A stretch of DNA of 64,000 bases from Haliclystus octoradiatus (GCA_916610825.1 OU744453.1:12543826-12607825); one strand, 5' to 3'; counted from the stretch's first letter, positions 21,582-33,752 are shown. The notes: generated by a model not told the origin, from the sequence alone. Numbers and translations: made by a program.

Positions 21582-22011
21582 TTCAGCAGCAGAAGGCATA
21601 TTTCTTGTCTACAAGTAGACTTTGTGCAATTTAACAAAAGAGCTAAGCAGCGGGATTCAAAGATAGTGTTAAACCTCAGTAAAATTTCATTTAACTACAA
21701 TTAATCTAATCATATTCACACATCCTATGAACAGTTATATGATTTAGACGTTCAGACGTACGATGATAATTGTTGTACGACATTATTTAAACAATAGAAT
21801 GACATCAGAGTTATAACATTACAGGACTTACAGATTACATAACATTAAAGACAATAGAAATTTCACAAACTCCCCCTCCCCAAAATATTCATATGTTTGG
21901 AGAACCATAGCAACTTGGAGAATCTGCGCTACGAGCAGACCGGCGTATAATAGAGTCATGTGCAGTTGTATCGGCAGAGACCAAAACAGGTCGACTGCAA
22001 TCAGATTGTTG

Positions 22012-22032
22012 ATCATCATCATCATCATCATT
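22012..22032 (+). repeat. (ATC)n microsatellite
   Basis: Seven near-perfect ATC units. Nothing else is attached. Confidence 0.8.
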
Positions 22033-24556
22033 ATCATTCAATTTATTTCAACTCGTTTTTGACTGTTAATTAGATACAGTTGCCATAGATTGCATGTTTT
22101 ATTAAAAATCGAGGCGTGTAAAATGACATAAGTAATATTAATAATATACTAATAAACTATAAATGTATATAGTTTTTAATAATGTTTATAAAGCTAGATA
22201 TTCCACTTCTACTGTAATAATGATGTTACGTCAATATTCTTAAGCTAGGATCCAAGATGCTGTTTTTTCTCAATTTTGTCTATGCCAAATTTATGGGAAA
22301 GCTGCGGCGAGATTTAAAGTCAATTTCTATACAAATAATTTCAATGTCTTCGTTTTCGAAAGCATACCTGCGTCGAGGTTTTAATTCGTTCAGAACGTAA
22401 CAGAGTGATCCTCAATCCCTCGAATTTCGATCGTGTCTAAACAGCTTGTGATTATAATTCGATTTGACACTAAGTATTGCAGAGGGGTTCAAATGAAGAT
22501 AATTTTGTTTCAAAAATACATATGATATCGGAAAGATTGTTCTCTAATAAAGGCGAGATGCACTGCCATTTATTATGAATACCATTAATATTCCAATATA
22601 ACAATTTTACATCCTTCTGAGTTCGATAAGCATAACAAGATAGTTGAAAACATGATAATCTAAATGTTCTATATTAACCAGAGTTCTCCTCAGAAGGTGA
22701 AGTTTAACCTTGAAATCACTTCTCCTCCCTCTCTTTCTGTGTTTACGTTTACGACTCTCCATAGCAATCTCCGATCTTAATATTGAGCTTAAAGTAAAAC
22801 CACCCGTAAAATAATATAAATAACAATAACAGTAATATAACTATATAAAAACTATTTAAAAACTCTTAAAAATGTAAAAGTTATGTCTATTAGCAGATAA
22901 AATTAGCAGCGCGCGGTGGAGCGCCCGTCGCGCATGAAGGCGTCAAGTTAACTAAAGTCAATTCACCTGAAGATCAGTAGGGTTACAAGAAGCTACAAAA
23001 ACATGAATATACTAAAGCACTCAATGTATGACTGCCTCGGGAAATAGTGATTTTTATTTTACTCGATGCCTTACATTAAATGTCTATTATTTTCTGGACT
23101 GTGCAACCACAGTGGACACTAAATATCGATACTGGTTGCATTTTATTTATGATTTGACAATATTTATCTTTTTTATTTACTAAACTTTTATATCGGTTGA
23201 GCTTAGTCTTCCATGATTGGGTTGTTTGTAAGTAAGATTAATATGGAGCTTTCATTAATCCGAGAACATTTTAGTATGTAAAACATTAAATTAATATTAA
23301 ATCGGAAATCATTAACTCGAAGTTCCAAAGGCCTTCCGCAATATAACAAACTTGATTCTGAGATTGGTTTTATTTTTAAAAATGGCTGCCATGCGCTCGC
23401 TAGACCTATTCCACATGTCCCTGTACTTCACTTCGCTTCGTATAGGAGACATGTAAAAAATTAGGTCAAAAAGTGATGCGCTCATTTCAGAGAAATGAAA
23501 TGACCAATCACAGCTCAGCATTTGTGGCGTATCTTGGATCTTTGCAGTGATTGGTCTAATTACTAAATTTATGAAATTATTTGTGACGTATACCATGAGA
23601 CAACTTACAACTCCTTCAGGAGCAAAATATTATTCAAAGTTTGAATTTCGAATGTATTTTCAATGCTCCAAGCAGCTACACTATGCTCGTTTTGTGAGTG
23701 TTTCGTAGTAGTTTAAACCAAAGATTTTAAGCTTTTGAGATCAATCCTATTTTTATTTAATATATCAAAATGCTTCTATTGGGTATTTAATTCGTTTTAT
23801 CTGAAGATGTGCCTGCTTAATAAAGTTTATAAACTACCAAATATTGTTACGTCGTTTAATACGCTGGCTCAAATGTGTTTTATTGTAGTTCAAACCAAGG
23901 TTTAAGGTTTTTAAACTCGATTTTTTGTTTATGAAATATATCAACATGCTTTAATGCGTGTAACGATTGTTTTGTCTGGAGATGTGCCTTCTGAATGTAC
24001 AATCGATTGATGTCGAACTGTAAACCTAACACATGCAACTTGGAAGAAAACACTGAATGCCCTAAGAAATAATCGCAGCAATTGTGAAGATCGACATACT
24101 AATTTAAACTTTGATTACCTGTATGAGTTGAAAAAAGCTGGTAAACTGGCATTAAACGGTAAATTGTCAGCATGCAAATATTGCAATTTTCCGTGTATGT
24201 GGCGGACACACTTTTCATTCTAGCGGCATAACATTGGACTTCATTACGGATATTTTTATCATTATTTTATAGAATGGATTACAGTTAATACTTTTCTGTG
24301 ATATGAATGATTTGAATACATCTACTTTACTTTATTTTTAAATGTTAGTAATGTGAATGTCAGTAATATTTCTTTTGTGTCGGAACAACATTAATATATT
24401 AGTTCGGCTGAACGTTGTTTTTTCTTTGATACGTTGTAGAAGTTGTGCTTCATTCCGTTACTCAATTCATATCTGCAATATTAATTCACTTCGATCGAAA
24501 TGTCTAAGATTTGTAAAGCTACAAAATTACGTTATGTTTTAAAATTTCAAATTGAT

Positions 24557-24781
24557 TTAACTATGTGATGTCGATAAATGTCCATCCGTCTTGACAGCTG
24601 TTGTTTTCGTTTCTTGGCCTGCACATACTTGACAGCAGGAGCTCGTGGAGCGCATGCGTATTAGGGTCAGAGTTTTCTCAGTGGAAGATATCAGTGAAGT
24701 GAAATGTTGAAAGCACCGAGCCTTGGTGTATGGCAACCATTCAATACGTACAGTACCTGCATCCCTGAAATAACTTATCAA
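24557..24781 (-). CDS. candidate last exon of the PAN-TSP1 gene
   Basis: This frame runs from a splice acceptor (TATTTTAG at 24782-24789) to a stop. It follows an 80-nt putative intron whose donor (GCA/GTAAGA) ends the exon at 24862-25001. The phases agree (phase 0 to 0). The 74 codons contain no membrane segment and no domain I recognise (CCQVCAGQET is the only cysteine cluster). A second acceptor 18 nt further (TTATTTCAG) would give a short tail ending in stop after eight codons. Which is used, and whether this is coding at all, cannot be told from sequence alone. Confidence 0.35.
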   Translation of the reverse strand: MISYFRDAGTVRIEWLPYTKARCFQHFTSLISSTEKTLTLIRMRSTSSCCQVCAGQETKTTAVKTDGHLSTSHS

Positions 24782-24861
24782 CTAAAATACAGACACATTA
24801 TCATGAGTTTGCAAAAATAGATAGGAATGAATAGTTTTGGATAACATAATATTTTTCTTAC

Positions 24862-25001
24862 TGCTGTGTTTGTGCATTTGACCCAGAAACGTTGGTAATC
24901 GCTCAATGTGGTCATCTTGGCAACATCACATAAATCTGGATCCATTCGCAGAATTTCCATGGAGGCAGCTTGGCATAATTCATTAGCATGAGCTAGTGAA
25001 A
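24862..25001 (-). CDS. exon of PAN-TSP1 gene, unrecognised cysteine-containing segment
   Basis: The 140-bp exon is bounded by acceptor CCATACAG and donor GCA/GTAAGA. It enters in phase 1, matching the exit phase of the TSP1 exon at 27667-27858, and leaves in phase 0. The 46 whole codons read SLAHANELCQAASMEILRMD, then CDVAKMTTL and FWVKC, with three cysteines. The spacing resembles no domain I can name with confidence. Between it and the previous exon lie a Penelope fragment and a DNA transposon, both intronic. Confidence 0.5.
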
Positions 25002-25098
25002 CTGTATGGGAAATAATAGATTTGCTCGGAAATAACTTTACAGTAATTATTATGTGGGGATTCATAAATTCTAACGATAAAAAGCACTGGATTTTGTT

Positions 25099-25440
25099 AG
25101 ATGATTCTAGCTATGTTGGCTATACATCCAGATACCTTCAGCAACGTGTTGATTGACACAGAGCTTCGGCTGTTGGCGCACGTTTAACTGCCCGGAATAG
25201 CCATCACACCTTCCGTGTTTTGAATAAATGCAAAAACAAAACTGATTGTCTTATTTATGAAATGCCTGCAATCAGGCACATCAAGTCAGCACTCAACACG
25301 CAATCGGATTCTTTGACATTCTAGTTGTCTGTTTAATGTCCTTGTAATTTATCTATTAATTTCCTTTGTAACTCAAATTTACTCAAACTTCATATATTTG
25401 TTGTTTATTTTTATTCTTATTCATTTATACCATAATGATG
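25099..25440 (+). pseudogene. Penelope-like GIY-YIG fragment
   Basis: The plus strand encodes SSYVGYTSRYLQQRVD, a stop, then HRASAVGARL, HTFRVLNKCKNKTDCLIYEM and AIRHIKSALNTQSDSLTF. This is the same GIY-YIG architecture as the copy at 3208-3795 (YVGFTRRHLHQRI, EMLAIRKLKPTPN), including the final QSDS. It has one in-frame stop and no RT upstream. It is intronic and antisense to the host TSP1 gene. Confidence 0.75.
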
Positions 25441-25535
25441 ACATAATGATATGAGATAGAAAAACATTGTGAAGTCCCGTGTTTTTATCGCTGTCATTTG
25501 TTACGTTGCTATGTGATATATTTAAGAATGTAATA

Positions 25536-27064
25536 GCCTGCATCCAGACTTGAAAGTTTCTTAAAGGGGCAAAATTGACCGGCGGCCGCTGCGAGCTCAA
25601 ATTGAATTTATGCTTAGCGTAATTCAACCGTTTCGCTTTGAAACTATTGTTACACGCAGGCCTAATTTGTTATAAATTAATGTCAAAAATGAACATTGTG
25701 TTATAAAGAAGAAACATGCACGTGTTCCAAAGTGCGTAGCGCCTACCGGTCATTTTTGCTCCTTTAAGGAAAGTGTAAAGTACGCCTAGCGGACCAAACA
25801 AAGCTGTTGTGTGGACACTGCAATAGACTTCTGTCACCTATGAAAACATTAATTTTCGGTCTCATGGTGTAAAAACTTGAGAAAAAGTGGTTAAAACAGA
25901 TTAACTTTGTGTCTCTCATTTTATTGAAAACTTATAGAAACTGTTTTTGTTTGCATAGTGTACTGTTTAACCAGAAGAATCAAGGATTTGGTCACCAATG
26001 TTATCGCTATATTTGTAATCTTGTGCTGACTTACTAAAATGACATTTGCTCATCAAATATTCGGTTTATAGTGAACTTTCGAAAGGTTCATAAAATAATA
26101 CATGAGAGTTTTTCAAGAGCTTCTTTGAACACTGAACTACAATCATAACAGTCCATCAAATTTTAATATTACTGGATATCAAAACAAATTTTGCTCACTC
26201 ACAATAGTTTTATATTTCCACCTAATGGATTACCTTCTGATAGTCTTCTGGATTGTAACCCGACTTTTGTTTATAACATAAATGATACCGACTATCTGAT
26301 TAGCTGATCACGAATCAGAATCACGTCTGTGAGCAACGGAAAACCTACAAAAATTCCATTGTTGGGGGCAAGGGCAAAATTCTTGCCTCGTTTTCGCTTA
26401 CTTTGTCAAATTGACACACACTGGTCTTGACGCATGACCCTATAAGTTTTTGTTGGCTTAAGGGGAATCACGTGCTGTCATTTTGTTTGGCTATTTTTTT
26501 GCATTAAAAGTATGAAAATCACGCGGTCTTTCGTCTTTTTCAAGAGGTTCGAATGAGCACAAGGTAAATTTTTTCGCTAGACTCTCTTGTGATTTTCCTG
26601 TCACTTCGCTTCGACGTCAATGAAACATACAAGCTAAGTATTTCATTTGTTGATTACATTTACTTACTGTTATCTAACTTGTATTGTGTTCTTGTCAGTT
26701 GTTATTTGTTCAAAGCTATTCTCAAACATTTGAACAGTTTTATCTTGTCAAGATTTTCAAGTTCAATTGATTTTTTGTCAGTTTGAAACATTTGTGTGTT
26801 CACACAAGTCCCTCTAATATACAATTCCATTCAATCTACCAGAAACATACTTATTTCAGCCTTTTATCTTTAATTTATCGTTCTGTCAAGTTCATTACGT
26901 TGTCTCGATAGGGCCCATATGTATTTTCGTATTCTACGAAGCTATCCATTATGATTGAGTCACTGTTTCTCCAAGTCTAGTGCAGTGTCAGCAAAATATC
27001 TTTGTTTTTGTGCTGCGCATACCTGATGCTTTCCTTACGAAACATTTGTAATCTGAATGCAGGC
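25536..27064. mobile_element. non-autonomous TIR DNA transposon
   Basis: The left end, GCCTGCATCCAGACTTGAAA, is mirrored at the right end (27064 backward: GCCTGCATTCAGATTACAAA). Homology continues inward over 100 bases, including GACACTGCA-TAGACTT. TA dinucleotides flank both ends (25534-25535 and 27065-27066), which would be a TA target duplication. No transposase frame is present. A 199-bp MITE is inserted in the left inverted repeat. A one-ended relative is at 13146. Confidence 0.7.
25565..25763. mobile_element. nested MITE with TTAA target duplication
   Basis: The inverted ends, AGGGGCAAAATTGACCGG and the complement of CCGGTCATTTTTGCTCCT, are flanked by TTAA on both sides (25561-25564 and 25764-25767). 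TTAA duplication is the signature of piggyBac-type transposition. Removing it restores the text seen in the relative at 13146 (GTTTCT-AAGGAAAGTG), so the insertion is real and younger than its host. Confidence 0.8.
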
Positions 27065-27666
27065 TATAGTATTATATACATTCTGGCAGTAATCAAAATC
27101 GTCAGGATACATGTCCATATATGTCCAATAAATTGATTAAATGATTGCATAAAAGTACAGTAATCACTGCTTTGAAACTATATTTACATCATTTGCGATT
27201 CAGATTTGTAAAAGCGATAGACATGAATATATTCCTGGAAGCGTGTATAAGAGGTATTCAATGTCTGAAACAGGAAAAGAGGCCATACATAATGTACGTA
27301 CTCAGTAATGTGCCAATGTCTGACACTCCCTTCTGCGTAGGAAATGCTACTCTTTTTACCACCCCTGCATTTTAATGAATTTTGTTTTTGAAGGCATACA
27401 ATAGACAGTATGCAGCAGGTTTTAGAAAAAAAACATTTTTCACGGTTATATTGAACTTATAGTATATCTTTTATGCAATAAGATTCGATTTAATCATCAA
27501 TAAATGATAAGTAATCGCAATATAGTATTTCAAATAGTAGCAAATAGACAGTCAAGATACGTACCTACTTTGATTTTTGACACCCCCTTCTCCGCTGTAC
27601 GCTTTTTACCTGACCCCCTCCCCCTCAACGGAGTACGAACTTTATTGATGGCCTCAAGTTACTTAC

Positions 27667-27858
27667 CGTATCCTTCGTCTGCATAAGAAACAAAACCACA
27701 AGACCCTATGTTACATGATTGACTCTCTGTACCGTTTCCTGTGCATCCAGTTGCTACCTCTGGTGGATTTCCTTGATGGCATGTTCTATTTCTGCTTTTA
27801 ATTCCCAACGAACAAGACATTGAACACGCTATCCATGATTGCCAAATTCCCCACGAAG
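27667..27858 (-). CDS. TSP1-domain exon 4 of the PAN-TSP1 gene
   Basis: The 192-bp exon has acceptor GTATTAG and donor ACG/GTAAGT, phase 1 on both sides. It encodes WGIWQSWIACSMSCSLG, RNRTC, then CTGNGTESQSCNIGSC, a thrombospondin type 1 repeat. It has the W-x2-W-x2-W start, the CSxSC motif, an R-x-R-x-C strand and six cysteines in the expected order. A short extension (GFVSYADEGY) follows the repeat, so this is probably the last TSP1 before another region. TSP1 repeats are extracellular, bind matrix or glycosaminoglycans and may be C-mannosylated on the Trp residues (family knowledge). Confidence 0.85.
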
Positions 27859-28529
27859 CTAATACATAAAGAGAAAAAATTATGTAAGCAGATGAAAATT
27901 CCTTTTACCCCGGCTAATCAGTCACAGCTATTTAGTTAAATTTCCCCATCTAGAAAGTCATTTTGCACCATTTGCTACAGCAATTAATCTCAATTTCCGC
28001 ATCGAAAAGTTACGCATCTGATTAATCGCAGCAACTAATCGCAGACGTACTTCGATGTGTTTGTGGGCGCTGGATGGTTAGTTTCATTTGATCTTGCCAT
28101 TTTCATTGGATAAGTTAAACAATTGCCACATCAAAGACATAAGTTGCGATTGGAAAATATTAATAAAATCATTTTGCTATAACATGTACTGCGCTTTCAC
28201 AAAAGGGATGATGGAAAACTGCAAAACAGCTTGTTTATGTTTAACTGGGAAAGAATTTCGCAAAGAATTGGAAATTGTCATGTACGTTATGTTATGTAGC
28301 GTAGGTCATCATTGAAGAGAGATAGGGAGTGCCACAAGATGACTACTAGCGAGCATGCGGTTAAACATAAATAGATAACTGTAAACTACGTATGTCACTT
28401 AACTTTTACATGGTGTCAGATGTTGGATTGCTGTATTATATAGTCAATTGATTGCACGAATGTTTTCACGAAACCAAATTCATTAACATTTAGTATACAT
28501 GTATGTGTATATATATTTCAACCATATTT
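27859..28529. other. intron sequence with dispersed GCTGCG-type repeat
   Basis: Positions 27895-28045 (CGGCTAATCAGTCACAGCT, later AATCGCAGCAACTAATCGC) resemble the degenerate motif family at 61185-61330, 62700-62880 and 63500-63630. The rest is AT-rich intron with no gene. Confidence 0.4.
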
Positions 28530-29205
28530 GTAAAACTCGAGAGATTTTCAAATGCTGTTCTACTATTTTGATTGGCTTACTCCCGTGTTTGGATCACGCA
28601 AGCCAAAACAACTTAGACATCATGAGAGAAAAAACATCCAAAATTTCTAAATAATTGCAAATAAATAATTGCATTATTAACATCAACATTGATGATACAT
28701 ATTTCAGAGTACAGTATTATAATTCAAGGCAATCTTCTTCTTTGCGTTATTTGCTTGGTTATGGTGGCCATTCCGAGACAAAAATGCCCTAATAAAATGG
28801 CAAAAACGTTTGAAACTGCAGAAATGAGAAACAAGACAGATCAAGATCATAGCGTTCGAAAGTGTTTCGAAAGTAGAACTCTGGATCTGTGATTCGAAGA
28901 AAGGCAAAATATGACACAGACGTGAAGATTTATAGGAGAAAATTGATCTAATCAGTCAAACCTTTTAAGTTAAATTCGTTTAAAAGTAGTAAAAATATGT
29001 TTTATTTCACAAAAGGGTTACTGCACGGCAGCCTTGTGTTTGGGCTCTCTGATACCAACACTTGGGATGTTGGGAGACACTCGAAAGATGAAAAACACTC
29101 GCCCTACGGGCTCTCGTTTTTCTGATGCTTTCTCGTTTCTCCCAACGTCCCACGTGTTGGTATCAGAGAACCCAAACACGGCTGCCGTGCAGTAGCCCTT
29201 TATTG
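28530..29205 (+). repeat. inverted segmental duplication, copy A
   Basis: This plus-strand segment matches the reverse complement of 56645-57318 end to end. It includes GTAAAACTCGAGAGATTT at the start, an exon-like coding tail (28707-28955) and the foldback MITE at its end. The coding tail here is frameshifted relative to copy B: it ends early at 28892, although the last 70 bases still match almost perfectly. Copy A therefore looks like the decayed duplicate. Confidence 0.8.
29013..29201. mobile_element. foldback MITE, copy A
   Basis: The ends AGGGTTACTGCACGGCAGCC and GGCTGCCGTGCAGTA-CCCT are inverted. Inner text continues the palindrome (CTCTGATACCAACAC against GTGTTGGTATCAGAG), so about 185 bp folds into a near-complete hairpin. 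The second copy is at 56648-56816. No open frame of its own. Confidence 0.8.
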
Positions 29206-29639
29206 TAAAACGATAGAATGATTCCTTGATTTGATTGGTCGTTGAGCGTGCACGTAAAAGTCGATGAAGGCACGCGGAGTCCTTTGTTCTAGAGTCGTCG
29301 AATGATTCCTCGCAATTTGATTTGTCGATTGAGCGCGCACGAAAAATAGATGAAGGCACGCGGGAAAGTTGAACCAGGGTTTCTCAGGTTTCGGACACAG
29401 AGGTTTCTGATTACCCCCAAACAAAATCAAAACAATTAAAATGGTAAAACGAAAATTTAATTTCGGATAAAATTTACTTAATAATAATAATGATAATGTC
29501 GATAATAGTAACAATGGTTGCAGGTTCATGCAATTAAAATATTCAAAGGTGAGTTGCAATTACACTTTATTTTTACAACATACATGAAAGCATGATTTAA
29601 ATTAAAATATTTGTATGTTATTAATAGAATGGGCACTTG

Positions 29640-30720
29640 TTAATGAAATTAACGTAGAACTCGAAGAAATGACACCCGAGAATCTCGACTTTACGCAGAA
29701 GTACGGAATAAAGATGGTCAAGACTATTCAAATGTCACGAGCGTCACCTCAGCCAATCACCTACAAACAAAGAAATAAGATTTAATGAGGTGACCTTTAA
29801 AAAATCCAATTTTATTTTGAATGCAAAGATCAAGGAGCTTAAAAGAAATGGTAAAGAGAAAGTTACCCACAAGGAGGCGATTACAGAAAGCGACCTTATA
29901 AAATTAAAGGACAGTGAGTTTTTTCAATTGACCGCCCCCATACACTGCTACAAAACGTTTGGTTTAACATTAATATATACTTTTGTAGAAAGGGAAGGGA
30001 AGGACAGAGGTTGCTGAAAATCTTCAGTTGAATTCAAAATTTATGAAAACAATGCAGAATATGCAAGAATCAGCCATAATGAGCTAGATAAAAATCATCA
30101 AGGGGGATAGAGGTAAAAGGCGATTACTTTAACATGGGGAGATTATATAAAAGTAACAATAAAAATGATGGCTATACAACCCTGAAAGTATACCTTTCAA
30201 AATTAAATCCAAATTGCCAAGCACTTTTCCAGTATCCAAAGAGAAAGTGGACAGCTGACGCTCACGACAATATATGGTATGCAAATCGTCCTTTGGGAGT
30301 AAATAAGCTTGGCTTAATGATGATGTATATAGGTGAAGATGCAGGACTTTCACAGCCATACACAAACCATTGCGTTAGAACTACCTCAATAATTTTACTG
30401 TCGAATGCTGGCATGGCCAACCGTCATATCATGTCAATCTCTGGCCATAAAAATGAGGCTCAATCATTGCAATTTTATAATGCGCAGGGCCATCAGAAAA
30501 TCAACTAAGGAAATGTAGTGATGTGATATCAAATGCACTGGGAAATTCTGATGCTCTTCCTGTCAATCAAGCTGGATGCAGTTTTAGTTTGTCCTTGCCA
30601 TCAGCACCAGTTGCAGGGCCGTCTACGTCTTCGGGTTATAATCATCATCCAGTTCAACCAGCTTTCAACAATTGCTCGATCGCATCCATTACCATCAATT
30701 ATAACAGTTACATAATTTAT
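29640..30720 (+). pseudogene. Crypton-type tyrosine recombinase (DUF3504-like)
   Basis: Frames in series encode KIKELKRNGKEKVTHKEAI and LIKLKDSEFFQL (29790-30017). Next comes YTTLKVYLSKLNPNCQALFQ, then RPLGVNKLGLMM, and the catalytic C terminus with HCVRTTSIILLSNAG (H-x-x-R), SGHKNE (His) and QFYNA (Tyr nucleophile) at 30134-30508. A frameshift near 30495 moves the rest (SLPSAPVAGPSTSSG tail, 30523-30720) into another frame. The upstream Arg of the catalytic set is not seen, as the N-terminal half is badly broken. The HxxR...GHK...Y layout matches Crypton/ZMYM-type recombinases. It is intronic in the TSP1 gene. Confidence 0.7.
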
Positions 30721-31534
30721 ATCTCTTTAATATTATAAAATAGTTCAAATGTTACATTGTTAAAGTAAAGTTAAATTAAAATATAATATGATCATTCATG
30801 TAGCGTATTTTCTCTGATCTTCCATCGCCAACAGTCTAAAATATAATAGCGGGATTTTTTGCATCGATCACATGAGGCGTCTAGTCCAACCACATCACGT
30901 GATCAAAACCGCGATTCTAATTGGATCAAGCCGTGTTCGATTTTTTCGTGAATGGCGTTGACAGTTTTGTTGATAAAAATAAAATTCATATAAACTTCGG
31001 AGACTAGAAAGATTAAATCAGTATGATTTCCGTTTTAGAAAAGCGTTCATGCACGGGTTTTGCCATGCTTCATGAACCCTTTAATGAATTTGGAAAACAT
31101 GTACATGGTTGTCGTCATCCGAAAGCACAAACTATTGTTTAATTGGATGAATTACTGTTAATTTCTGATTTAGTTAACATTTTCTATCTAGTAATTATAT
31201 TATAAATGTTCATGGTACTAAAATTTCAGCCAACAACATTTCGGAATTGTAACTCTCAATGATAAGTTGATTTAATAGTTTTGAGGAAGATTTTCTTGAA
31301 ATGTTAATGCTGAATGAACTCAAATAGGAACAGATATTCCAGAGAGTGGGAAACTTGTGTGCTGGTAGACGTTGTAACTATTCTGTTGTAGCAAAGCGTA
31401 CACAAAATTTGTTTTGCTGTCGATGTACATTTTTCATTTGCAGTTTGAAAACATTTCTCAAGATAATAGGACGAGTTTGATAAATATTTGTGTGTAGAAA
31501 CATAACTTAATAAATAAAGGTCTTTCAGTTAAAT
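30721..31534. other. intron sequence, nothing recognised
   Basis: AT-rich DNA without open frames of note. A patch with CACATCACGTGATCAAAACC near 30890 is G+C-richer and resembles MITE-type CACGTGAT text, but no ends were found. Confidence 0.4.
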
Positions 31535-32110
31535 ATCTTATAAGTTTTCATTAGTGGTTCGGTGTGCATCAATCATGGATCCACAAAGTATCCGAATGCA
31601 TCTTTTATGGAGCTTATTGATAATATTTATATGCGGGCTGTTGCTCCATGTTGCCAGACAATAATCTATATGTGGTTTTATTATGACTGTATAAATCTGT
31701 AATTTGGGAATCATAGAAAGAATCTTTTGAGCGAACTAGAGTGTATATATATTTCTAATTTTGGAACTGACCATGTTGATGTGAGCTTTCCAGTTCCAGT
31801 TCCAGTTGATATTTTTATTGGTTTTGCTTTGACCACATTGTTCTAAAATTCGGCCATTGAGTTTGATTAGTATTTTGTTGGTCAGTTTGGAATGGCTGAA
31901 AATAAGATATTTAGTTTTATCTGGACGAAATGTTAGTTACTTATCAGTGAACCATTGGTACATAACATGCAGCTCTTCATTGACATCTCGCTCAAGAGTT
32001 TTGATTGAATTGGATGGAGAGTTGTATCGTCAGAAGATAAATTAGATAGAAATGTTGTTGACTTTGGTAAATCATTACTTACACACCTATTACGAATACA
32101 TTGATTAAAG
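31535..32110 (-). pseudogene. LINE reverse transcriptase C-terminal fragment
   Basis: On the minus strand decayed frames read SNDLPKSTTFLSNLSSDDTTL, where NDLP followed by the DDT box is the LINE RT active-site region (first Asp preceded by Ser). They are followed by KLNGRIL, HINMVSSKIR, then IKPHIDYCLATW and LHKRCIRILCG. These are the thumb motifs of jockey/I/CR1-group RTs. Stops near 31935 and 31745 and frame changes show old decay. It is not the same family as the intact LINE at 37961-41624. Confidence 0.7.
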
Positions 32111-32249
32111 CATTTCAGGAGTTCTACGATGCACGAAAACACATGGTTTTTGGACGCTATCAATTTTGGTCATGCAGACAAGATGAAGGAGAGAATGTTT
32201 CTCCTTCAGGACCCCTGTCTCTCAGATGTTTAGTCAGCTTGGTGAAGAC

Positions 32250-32690
32250 CACGTGAATGTAAAAAAGTAGATGGCATGGTGAGAGATACATTTGTTTTTG
32301 ATGTTGCTGATAGCAATGTCAAAGAAAGACTATTACATATGGACAAGCTTACGTTAAACACTGCCCCCAAAGAAAGCTCGTGCAGCAGATGAATCACGAA
32401 AACAACTGCGCTCTATGCAAGAGCATGAAGACTACCGGACACAACAATTAGACAGAATTCTGACCAAGAAAGAGCAACCAAGCATACAACATTGTAACTA
32501 TTGTTGAAGCGCGCTTTCACAATGATGTTGTCCTGCTTATAATCAAGAACACAATTTCTGTCATAAAAAAACATCACCTTACAGTGAAATGCCACAATAA
32601 TTCGCACCGTTCTGCTCCCAAGTTTGTAGAAACAGTTGAAACTGATACAATGGAGGAGCCCAGTCATGTTGAAATAGGATAATTGACCTC
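32250..32690 (+). pseudogene. Gypsy gag fragment
   Basis: Frames encode MVRDTFVFDVADSNVKERLL, MDKLTLNTA, then after a shift RKQLRSMQEHEDYR and a ruined zinc-knuckle region (QHCNYC, CPAYNQEHNFCHKK). The VRDxFVF...VxERLL...TL sequence is the capsid end typical of Gypsy gag. Frame changes and stops are frequent. No LTR or pol lies adjacent. Confidence 0.55.
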
Positions 32691-33752
32691 GTAGTCATCA
32701 TATAAACATTGTTTTATCAGGTTGTTTTTGGCATTTGCTCTAAATCAGATACTGATTAATTCTAGATCAATTTCAGTCCCATTATATAACAATTGAAAAG
32801 GGTCACCTTTTGGGTACAATATTTGAAAATTATGCTGTGGTACCTTTGGTAGCCTTTTTAGGGTTGTATTATAACCAAAATGAAAAAGTGAAGCATTTAA
32901 AATGATATTCTCTTATTCCAAACTGAATGGATTTGACTCTTGAATAAGTCAAACGAATGGCAAACCTGTGAGACCAATGATTCATAAACAATACTTTTAA
33001 CAGATAAAGATTGCTTAATGTAAGATGGCCTCAATATTTTGAAAATTTTGTTGCAATAAAAATTTAATTAATTTAAGATCTACTGTATTCTCAAAAGCAT
33101 AAAACAGGTTTCAAGTGATGGATAATCTGGAACAAATAAGTAGTTACAGAATAATTTCAAATTGAGGCTATTTGAAAATGATGATAGATTTCAACACAAT
33201 TTGTATTTCAATTTACCATCCAGGTGATTTTTTAGGACACTAACAGGGGCTTGAATAATTATGTCATTAGGGGTGACGAAATACAGAACTTTTTATAGTC
33301 GATTCTAGAACGGATTTGAAATTCTTTTCCCACCAGCTGCTGGATTGGGATTATACGAATCTTGAAGGGGTATAGTTATGCAGAAATACTGATCGACTCA
33401 GTAACCTTAGTAACCTCTGCAATATGGTTTTACATTCAGATGAAAACGATGAAACGATTCAGATAGGAATTCAATCAAATGTGAATAGAACTATATCAAT
33501 CGAATCAATTTTCATGATGTATCAATTACCAGACTCGATTTTAGTCCATACAAATCTAAATCATAATTATTGCAGTCCGTTCATACAGTTGTTTGAAATT
33601 ATCAGGGATATTTTAGAAAATTTCGATGTTCATATAGAAATTCTTGGAATCCACTTGAAAACTTTTAAAATCCATTTTAAAATCGTGGTAATCCATTTGG
33701 AAATTATTTAAACCCAGCATGAAAACGTGCATAAAATTGGTTTTCACTTTAC
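32691..33752. other. intron sequence, nothing recognised
   Basis: AT-rich. An open frame at 33424-33711 is Ile-rich with no domain and overlaps the edge of the TSP1 exon's intron on the other strand. I treat it as chance. Confidence 0.4.

Larger units (their letters stand above)
19100..24550. other. long non-coding region
   Basis: No gene with domain or splice support is visible. Short open frames (for example 19986-20222, 20533-20748, 23312-23596) have no recognisable content and are treated as chance. There is a short (ATC)n microsatellite at 22012-22032 and a perfect 15-bp inverted repeat at 21436-21581. A G+C-rich patch lies near 22908-22945. The segment lies downstream of the minus-strand TSP1 gene and probably includes its 3' UTR close to 24.5 kb. 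Confidence 0.5.

Noticed and set aside
33424-33711. 95-codon Ile-rich plus-strand frame
   Set aside because: Low complexity, no domain, and it abuts the TSP1 exon's intron on the opposite strand.
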